Shown here piece by piece: positions 1 to 5,334 of a DNA stretch of 9,746 nucleotides. The first letter of the stretch is position 1; each line of letters opens with the position of its first letter. Below the pieces are notes generated by a model, which was not told the DNA's origin, did no database searches, and saw nothing but the letters and a program-made list of their open reading frames with translations. The stretch is taken from the NCBI GenBank assembly GCA_025980625.1, contig JAICXG010000098.1, forward strand, positions 1 through 9,746, read 5' to 3'. A program made the translations under genes and the position numbers. This stretch comes from Chthoniobacterales bacterium (GTDB lineage: Bacteria > Verrucomicrobiota > Verrucomicrobiia > Chthoniobacterales > UBA10450).

Positions 1-372
1 ACGATCGCGGTCGGGATTGGGATTAACACTGACGTGGTCGTCGCCGGCAATATGGGCTCGGAAACACGGCTCAATTACACAGTTATCGGTGACGGTGTGA
101 ATCTCGCCTCGCGCCTTGAAGGTCTAACGAAAGTTCCCGAATACAACGCGCGCATTATCGTTAGCGGCGCGACCCTGGCCAGGGCGCGCGGGCGTTATCG
201 CACTCGCCGGCTGGGAGAAGTTGCGGTCAAAGGGAAGCAGATACCAACTGAGATTTTCGCTCTCCTTGGGCTCGCTGGGCCGGAGGCAGTTAGGGACAGG
301 GCATCGCGCCATTTTGCGAAACCAAGCCGCATAGACCCGGATCGCCCCGACAGTGCGAACCGAACCGAGTAA
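1..372 (+). CDS. Class III adenylate/guanylate cyclase, C-terminal part (5' end outside window)
   Basis: The reading frame is open from the first base and stops at TAA 370-372, giving 123 residues. It holds the second half of a class III nucleotide cyclase catalytic domain, which makes cAMP or cGMP from ATP or GTP. Visible are GIGI at residues 5-8, GNMGS at 16-20, then NYTVIGD and NLASRLE. In this family the NLASR segment supplies the Asn (N34) and Arg (R38) that stabilise the transition state. The residue seven before the Asn is T27, one of the two usual choices (Asp or Thr) at the purine-recognition position, which favours adenylate cyclase. The domain ends near residue 85, followed by a polar tail of about 35 residues with no recognisable motif. 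An internal ATG at 52 is not the start, because the conserved domain runs upstream of it. Sensor or membrane domains, if any, lie outside the window. Confidence 0.9.
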   Translation, partial: TIAVGIGINTDVVVAGNMGSETRLNYTVIGDGVNLASRLEGLTKVPEYNARIIVSGATLARARGRYRTRRLGEVAVKGKQIPTEIFALLGLAGPEAVRDRASRHFAKPSRIDPDRPDSANRTE

Positions 373-442
373 GACATCGCCCAGCCGGATACGCCAGCCT
401 AACGAGAATAACTGCTGTTGCTCGATTTTGATTGCGATCTGA

Positions 443-1038
443 TTTAAGCAGTCGATTCCGACTCGGAGCGCACGGGCGAAAGTCAAAAACAAGTACGACC
501 CAACGAATTCCGGGAAGGCCTTCGCCAACAGCTTGCTTGCAGCGGCGGCGCTGTGTAATAAGGGCGAACGAGTGCTGGTGGATGTCGCCTGCGGCACCGG
601 GATCGTCAGCGGACTCGCTGCGCAGCGAGTCGGGGCCGATGGGGCGGTGGTTGGTCTCGACTCTTAATCCTGGAATGTTGAGCGTTGCTCGCTCTCAGAA
701 TCCACGCATTGAATGGAAGGAAGGCAGCGCCGAACCTATCCCATTTCCAGATCAAAGCCGTGTTCTCGCTATATATTTTCCATCAAGTGCAGAACCTGAT
801 CGAAGTATCTGGGTTCGACGAGGTCCGGATCAAGATCGAAACTTTGAGCTTTGTCTTTCCGCCACCCAGAGAGTTCGTTTGGCAATACATCTACAGCACT
901 CCGCTCGCGAACGAAGTTGAGCATCTTTACGATACAGGCCGAGCCGCGCTGGAACATGAGGTTGTCGCTGGAAAGCAGAAACTTCTCAAAGGCGATGCGC
1001 TGATTGTCGAACCGCGCGTCGTAATCGCGACCGCTTAG
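443..1038 (+). pseudogene. Decayed SAM-dependent methyltransferase (UbiE/class I type)
   Basis: Pieces of one class I methyltransferase occur in successive frames. Frame 2 (from a stop at 440-442) reads KYDPTNSGKAFANSLLAAAAL and then the SAM-binding motif I, DVACGTG, from 581, followed by GLAAQRVGADGAVVGLD. It hits a stop at 665-667. The continuation LNPGMLSVARSQNPRIEWK, then AEPIPFPDQS, is in frame 3, so about one base was gained near 662. After PDQS the sense moves to frame 1 (AVFS) and jumps almost at once to a C-terminal segment (SGFDEVRIKIETLSFVF, then VEPRVVIATA and TAG 1036-1038). Family members normally have roughly a hundred residues between these parts, including the post-motif strands, so the centre appears deleted. 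No start codon is seen in the first frame. At least two frameshifts, one deletion and a missing start make an active enzyme very unlikely. The original substrate cannot be told. Confidence 0.8.
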
Positions 1039-1132
1039 TCGAGCGGGCGCCGTCGCGCGCCAGGCGACCAACTCCGGCGACGCGAGCGGATTTGGCGAAA
1101 CGGCCGGCGAGTATTTTCCTCTTGGTACAGCG

Positions 1133-3616
1133 CTACAGTCCCAGGCTTTCCAGGAGGGCTTGGAATAGTGGCTCACCGCGCAGGCTGTCAAAATTCGGAT
1201 CGACCTTGATGTAAATCAGAAATGGATCGCGCTCAGCTTTTGCTTTTTCGAGCCATTCGATAGCCTGCGCGTTTTCACCCAGGCCAACATAGACAAGGGC
1301 GATGTGAAATGGTGATACATACTGCTTACCTGATCGCGATTCCATCAATTCGCTGAGAACAGCGCGGGCCTCGGCTTCGCGCCCTGATTGGCCATAGACA
1401 AATCCGAGCGTGGCCTTGAAGATTGCGCGGCTGCCCGGAGCTTTTGCTATTTTTTCCAATTCTGCGATGGCGGGTTTGCGCAGGCCTTTTTTATTTCGTG
1501 CCAGAGCGAGAAACACGTGAGCCAGCGGCAGATCAGGATCTAATTCCAGTGTCTTTTGCATCTGCTCGATCGCTTCATCGGGCTGCCGCGCCAGAAAAAG
1601 AAGTTTCCCCAAGTCGGCGTTAATTATGGGGGAAAGTGGCTCGACCCGTTGCGCGATTCGCAGTTCTTTCAGACCTTCATCAAAGCGGCCCAACATACCG
1701 AGCGATTCGCCATACCAATGGTGGGCCGTTCCGTAATCAGGGTTTAGTTGAATGGCGGAGCGGAATTCCGATTCAGCGCCCGCAACGTCCCATTCGTACC
1801 AGAATTTCACATAGCCGAGAGTAGCGTGTGGCTCGGCGAGCGTCCGGTCAATTTCGAGTGCTTTGGTGGCAGCAGCTTTTGCCCTTGCGATGAACTCACT
1901 TCGAGGAAGTTGCTCTTGCCACACCAGCAGGGCGTACGCGTCTGCCATGCCGGCATACGCCGAGGAGTAAGTCGGATCCAGATCGATTGCCTCTCGGAAG
2001 TATGCAAGACTTTGCTGTAATCCCGCCGGCGTTCGCTTGTTCCAGAAGTAACGCCCTTTAAAGTAAGCCCGGTGCGCCTCGGGGTTCTCCGTGTCATGCT
2101 TGATCAGCAGTTTTCGATTTTCGCCGCTAAGATTCCCGAGCAGTGCCTTTGCGACGCTTTGCGAAACTGCATCTTCGATTGCGAAGACGTTTGCAAATCT
2201 CTCATGGAATGTGGCTGACCAGAGGACTAGCCCGTCGTGGGCCCGCAACAGGCGCGCGGTCACATTAAATGTATCGGCGGCACGCTCTACGGTACCGTCT
2301 AGAACGGCTTCCACGTCCAGTTCTCGTCCTGTCGCCAGTGCATCGCGCCTGTTCCATTCGCGATCTCTCTGCATCGGGCCTGGGGAGAGAACAAGTATGT
2401 TAGGAATCCTGTCGATTTGCATCGTCAAGGTGTCAGCCAATCCGGTTCCGAGGTATTCATCTTCCGGCGCTCCCTGTAGCAGTTGGAAGGGAAGGACCGT
2501 GATCGTCTTCACTTGCGCGCTCGCGGTCGATAGCTTTGAAGGGCGGTCATGAGAAATAAACAAAAACGCGGCTGTCATAGCCGAGCAAAGCGCTGCTGCG
2601 GTCGCAGCCGCGAGCTTCGGGTTACGCTTTGACCAGCGCCAGGCCCGCACTGGCGGGGCGATACGGCGGGCAAAAATCGAACGGCCTTGCAGCCATTGCT
2701 CAAGATCAAGCGCGAGATCGCCAGCCGAGCGATAGCGCGCTTGCGGCTCGCGCTCGAGGCAGCGCCCGCAAATCGTTTCCAAGTCGCGATCCAATCCTGG
2801 CACGAGCGTGCGGAGTTTGGGTGCCGGCTTTTCGCTCGCCTGTTGAATCACAGCCAGCGCGTGTTCGCCCAGAAATGGCGGGCGCCCAGTGAACAAATCG
2901 AACAGGACTGCGCCGAGACTGTAGACATCGGCCGCTGGGGTAAGTTTGGCTGCCGGTCCTTTGGCTTGCTCGGGCGCGATGTAACCGGGCGTGCCAAAGA
3001 TTGCCAAGGTACGCGTGAGATCGGTGGTTGTATCGAGCCATTTCGCCAAGCCGAAATCGGTCACGAATGGTTCGCCGTGGTCGTCGAGCAGGATATTTCC
3101 CGGCTTGAGATCGCGATGCAAGACGCCGTGCTCATGTCCGTATTGCACAGCGCGCGCTACTTTGGCCATAAGTCGAACGCATTCGCGCGGATCCTTGCAG
3201 AGTACTAAAGAGGCCTTTTGCAAGCTTCCGCCTGCCGCGTATTTCATACTGAAAAAGGGCGAGCCGTTTTCGCCCTGGCCGACTTCGTGGATGGGAAGAA
3301 TGTTCGGATGTTCGAGACTCGACGCCGCTTCCGCTTCGCGCCGGAAGCGTTTGAGAGTTTCCGGTGAGTCCGCCTGATACCTGAGCACACGTTTTATTGC
3401 GACAATCCGACGCGAGTGCCGCTGGCGCGCCCGGTAAATGACCCCCATCCCCCCGCGCCCGATCTCTTCAAGAATCTCGTAATTGCCCAAGCGCCAGTGA
3501 CCATCGGGCACGTTGGCTTCTATGAGCGTGGTCTCGAAAATTTCCTCGGATGCTTCGCCTTCGCTTTGCAGTCCTTCCTTCAGAAGCGAGCCAAGGGTGG
3601 TGATCTCGGCGTCCAT
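1133..3616 (-). CDS. Transmembrane Ser/Thr protein kinase with FlgO/TolB-like domain and TPR repeats
   Basis: This 827-residue protein begins at ATG 3616-3614. Residues about 45-312 form a complete Hanks-type (PknB-like) kinase: glycine loop GRGGMG 53-58, ATP lysine K75, helix-C glutamate E94, HRDLKPGN 167-174 with catalytic D169, DFG 187-189, APE 214-216 and D230 of DVYSLG. It should therefore be active. A basic stretch (RNPK) precedes one membrane helix at about 335-354, placing the kinase in the cytoplasm and the rest outside. Residues about 371-500 (VLPFQ, GTGLADTL, DVEAVLDGTV, LVLW) resemble the FlgO/TolB-N-like domain found in many kinase-TPR and CadC-type regulators. From about 511 to 710 there are at least five TPR-like units (REAIDLDP, RSAIQLNPDYGTAHHWYGESL, QKTLELDPDLPLAHVFLAL). 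The C-terminus FDSLRGEPLFQALLESLGL is typical of this family. The gene lies 107 bp downstream of the sigma gene on the same strand, and the pair is probably one unit. The ligand and the phosphorylation targets are unknown. No strong Shine-Dalgarno sequence is visible. Confidence 0.93.
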   Translation of the reverse strand: MDAEITTLGSLLKEGLQSEGEASEEIFETTLIEANVPDGHWRLGNYEILEEIGRGGMGVIYRARQRHSRRIVAIKRVLRYQADSPETLKRFRREAEAASSLEHPNILPIHEVGQGENGSPFFSMKYAAGGSLQKASLVLCKDPRECVRLMAKVARAVQYGHEHGVLHRDLKPGNILLDDHGEPFVTDFGLAKWLDTTTDLTRTLAIFGTPGYIAPEQAKGPAAKLTPAADVYSLGAVLFDLFTGRPPFLGEHALAVIQQASEKPAPKLRTLVPGLDRDLETICGRCLEREPQARYRSAGDLALDLEQWLQGRSIFARRIAPPVRAWRWSKRNPKLAAATAAALCSAMTAAFLFISHDRPSKLSTASAQVKTITVLPFQLLQGAPEDEYLGTGLADTLTMQIDRIPNILVLSPGPMQRDREWNRRDALATGRELDVEAVLDGTVERAADTFNVTARLLRAHDGLVLWSATFHERFANVFAIEDAVSQSVAKALLGNLSGENRKLLIKHDTENPEAHRAYFKGRYFWNKRTPAGLQQSLAYFREAIDLDPTYSSAYAGMADAYALLVWQEQLPRSEFIARAKAAATKALEIDRTLAEPHATLGYVKFWYEWDVAGAESEFRSAIQLNPDYGTAHHWYGESLGMLGRFDEGLKELRIAQRVEPLSPIINADLGKLLFLARQPDEAIEQMQKTLELDPDLPLAHVFLALARNKKGLRKPAIAELEKIAKAPGSRAIFKATLGFVYGQSGREAEARAVLSELMESRSGKQYVSPFHIALVYVGLGENAQAIEWLEKAKAERDPFLIYIKVDPNFDSLRGEPLFQALLESLGL

Positions 3617-3723
3617 TTGCTTAAGTCCGAATGAACGCGACTGGAGAGGAATTTTTCAGCAAGGCCAGGCGAGCGCCGAAAGCCAGATTCACAATCTCTG
3701 CGGCCATGCGAATTTTCTAGTGA

Positions 3724-4509
3724 CTAGGAAGCTGCGGCCGTGCTGGCGGCCGCCAGGACGACGCAGAGATGGCGGATTTCGTCGTCAATATCGGCTGGAT
3801 TTTGCACCGTTTGGGCGACTTCATTGCGCAAGAGCCAGCGGAATCTCTGCCGGAGATTGTGGAGTTGTTTTTTTACCATCGTCTCGGTGATCTTTAAACT
3901 CTCGGCTAGGCTTGGGTAAGAGATATCGCTGCGATCCGAAGCGAGACAGCCGCGCAGAGTCTCGAATAGCCGAAGCCGGCCTTTGCTTTCGCATTCTTCG
4001 CGCAGACGGTCGAGAGCATGATCGACCACCGTCGTAGCCCAACGAAGGTCAAACAGTGCCGCCGGCCCGAGCGATTCAAGAGCGTGATCCGGGATAGTCA
4101 ATTCCGAAGGCGTTTCAGCCAGCCATTCGTCCCACGAGACGAACTCAAAGCCTGCGCCGCGTTTGATTGCCCGCTCTCTTTCCTCGGCATGAGCGACAAA
4201 ATTTTGGACCGACTTGAGCAGAAAGGAACGGAATCGACCCCGGTCTTGGTCCGCCTGCTGGAGCCAGTCGCTTTCCAGAATGGTGACAAAAAAATCCTGA
4301 GCGAGATCCTGTGCTTCCGGAGCGGAGTAGCCCCGGCGCCTGATAAACAGGAAAACCGGACGCCAATAACTGCGACAAAGCTCGGCCAGAGCTGCCTGTG
4401 CTTTGCGGTGATCGCCACCGGCATCCGTGGCTGACAGAATCAAACTCCAGCGCGTCGTCACGAATTCGCGCGACTCGGCTAAACTCTGGGCAGCCCCTCC
4501 CGAATTCAC
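3724..4509 (-). CDS. ECF-type RNA polymerase sigma factor, kinase-associated
   Basis: This 261-residue protein directs RNA polymerase to specific promoters. The N-terminal signature FVTTRWSLIL (16-25) is typical of the sigma factors that sit beside Ser/Thr kinases in Verrucomicrobia and Planctomycetes. Region 2 spans about 36-115, with the APEAQDLAQDFFVTILE segment (region 2.3-like) and RGRFRSFLL at 90-98. A longer-than-usual linker (about 116-175) follows. Region 4 (about 177-230) contains the helix-turn-helix YPSLAESLKITETMVKKQLHNLRQ and would bind the -35 element. The start is GTG 4509-4507: the frame is closed upstream by a stop at 4551-4549 and no in-frame ATG precedes the signature. A weak AGGCAGG lies 10 bases before the GTG. 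No anti-sigma gene is adjacent. Instead the next gene is the kinase. In Vibrio EcfP/PknT, phosphorylation of the sigma factor by its neighbouring kinase switches it on, and a similar link is plausible here but inferred. Confidence 0.92.
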   Translation of the reverse strand: MNSGGAAQSLAESREFVTTRWSLILSATDAGGDHRKAQAALAELCRSYWRPVFLFIRRRGYSAPEAQDLAQDFFVTILESDWLQQADQDRGRFRSFLLKSVQNFVAHAEERERAIKRGAGFEFVSWDEWLAETPSELTIPDHALESLGPAALFDLRWATTVVDHALDRLREECESKGRLRLFETLRGCLASDRSDISYPSLAESLKITETMVKKQLHNLRQRFRWLLRNEVAQTVQNPADIDDEIRHLCVVLAAASTAAAS

Positions 4510-4636
4510 GATTGGTAAGCCTGCCTTTTTCTCGCGCTTTTCACAAGCCTAAACCGGTGCAGACGCCGCTAATTGTTGCTCCGTGGACATGGCTCTGACT
4601 TCTGAGCGCTGTCGCTGCCGTATTCCAGGCACGCGG

Positions 4637-4655
4637 CGATCAAAGCAATTGATCG
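4637..4655. repeat. Operator-like inverted repeat (7-5-7) in the divergent promoter region
   Basis: The sequence CGATCAAAGCAATTGATCG has two perfect 7-bp arms around a 5-bp spacer. It sits midway between the start of the sigma gene (minus strand) and the exported-protein gene (plus strand), immediately upstream of a GATAAT hexamer at 4659-4664. The size suits a dimeric helix-turn-helix repressor or activator. No regulator gene recognisable as its partner is in the window. It has no following T-run and is not a terminator. Confidence 0.35.
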
Positions 4656-4666
4656 TTCGATAATCC

Positions 4667-4691
4667 GGAACTTCGCCCCGGCATTTCGTTA
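4667..4691 (+). promoter_or_regulatory. Candidate ECF-sigma promoter (GGAAC-N15-CGTTA)
   Basis: GGAAC at 4667-4671 matches the classic ECF -35 element, and CGTTA at 4687-4691 matches the CGT-type ECF -10 element. The 15-bp spacing is at or slightly below the short end of the usual range. Transcription would begin around 4697-4700, leaving a leader of about 30 bases that contains the AAAGGG ribosome site of the gene starting at 4729. It lies directly upstream of an exported protein and divergent from an ECF sigma gene, which makes regulation by that sigma factor a reasonable but untested idea. Confidence 0.35.
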
Positions 4692-4703
4692 GTACCATAA
4701 CGA
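4686..4703. repeat. Inverted repeat TCGTTA-N6-TAACGA before the exported-protein gene
   Basis: Two perfect 6-bp arms (4686-4691 and 4698-4703) flank GTACCA. The left arm overlaps the proposed -10 element and the right arm would cover the transcription start, so a protein bound here could block transcription. It may equally be chance, since short repeats of this size are not rare. Confidence 0.25.
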
Positions 4704-4728
4704 GGTCAAAACGAAAGGGCACAACCCT

Positions 4729-5202
4729 ATGAAACAAATATTCGGATATCTATTTTTGAGTGTACTCACACTGGTCGTCGCGGGAACAGTGGCCGCCGGG
4801 CCGCCCGTGCCATGCGCCGGGACAGTCGTGCTGACCGCCATGTCGAACTTCCAAGTCCGGCAAGTGGATTCGCAAACCTTTATCGACTTCGACTTCACCG
4901 GACTGCACGATATCTGTCTGGCCGACCACTCCGAAGTGACCGGAGCGGCCGCCGGCCACCTGTCCGAACGCACCTCGTCCAACGGCGATCTGACTCTTCA
5001 ATTCGATGAAACGCTGAGCTACGGCGGTGGCACGCTCGGCTACCACGGCGAAGCTAGCCTGACCGGCGGCAACTGGCAGAGCCAGGTGACAACGGTGGGC
5101 GCCGGCACAGGACCGTTGCAGGGAATTCATGGACAGGGGACATTTCAGTTTACCGCCCCGACGTCCTTGGCTGATCTAATCTACTACGTCTACGCGCCTT
5201 GA
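4729..5202 (+). CDS. Small exported protein of unknown function
   Basis: This 157-residue protein starts at ATG 4729, with AAAGGG about 10 bases upstream. Residues 1-23 are a clear Sec signal peptide: MKQ, a hydrophobic core FGYLFLSVLTLVVAG, and a VAA cleavage site after A23. The mature part, about 134 residues, has two cysteines (C29, C63) that could form a disulfide, and no membrane segment. It is rich in Gly, Thr and short alternating stretches, suggesting beta structure. The C-terminal GAGTGPLQGIHGQGTFQFTAP (about 124-144) recalls the GTGxFxGxxGxGTF motif of small secreted beta-barrels related to allene-oxide-cyclase or DUF3224-like folds, but this likeness is weak. I cannot name a function. 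It ends 132 bp before the beta-helix protein gene on the same strand and starts 219 bp from the divergent sigma gene. Confidence 0.82.
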   Translation: MKQIFGYLFLSVLTLVVAGTVAAGPPVPCAGTVVLTAMSNFQVRQVDSQTFIDFDFTGLHDICLADHSEVTGAAAGHLSERTSSNGDLTLQFDETLSYGGGTLGYHGEASLTGGNWQSQVTTVGAGTGPLQGIHGQGTFQFTAPTSLADLIYYVYAP

Positions 5203-5211
5203 GACAATGTA

Positions 5212-5238
5212 TTGGGCCCAGCGCCCCAGTACTATAAC
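5212..5238 (+). promoter_or_regulatory. Weak sigma-70-like promoter candidate for the beta-helix protein gene
   Basis: TTGGGC at 5212-5217 and TATAAC at 5233-5238 (five of six matches to TATAAT) are separated by 15 bp, shorter than ideal. They lie in the 132-bp gap after the exported-protein gene and would give a leader of about 90 bases. If this is not a promoter, the large gene may be co-transcribed with its upstream neighbour. Confidence 0.22.
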
Positions 5239-5334
5239 TGCTCGGTCCGTGCGCTCCAACATAATGAGGTGTCACTTCCGCGCAGGAATTTCCTTAACTC
5301 TAACGAAGTTCGCTCGGCAGGAAGTCATTTACTC

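Noticed and set aside
124..597. 157-codon minus-strand frame across the cyclase end and the methyltransferase remnant
   Set aside because: It is the antisense of two recognisable plus-strand coding regions and its translation shows no family features.
1039..1132. Gap between the convergent methyltransferase remnant and kinase gene, checked for a shared terminator
   Set aside because: GC-rich with some short inverted segments, but no stable stem followed by a T-run on either strand.
3617..3723. 107-bp gap between sigma and kinase genes, checked for a small gene or separate promoter
   Set aside because: No open frame with family features, no convincing -35/-10 pair and no strong hairpin were found.
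5212..5334. Upstream TTG start for the beta-helix protein
   Set aside because: It would place the signal peptide 41 residues inside the protein. ATG 5335 has a ribosome site and puts the signal peptide at the N-terminus.
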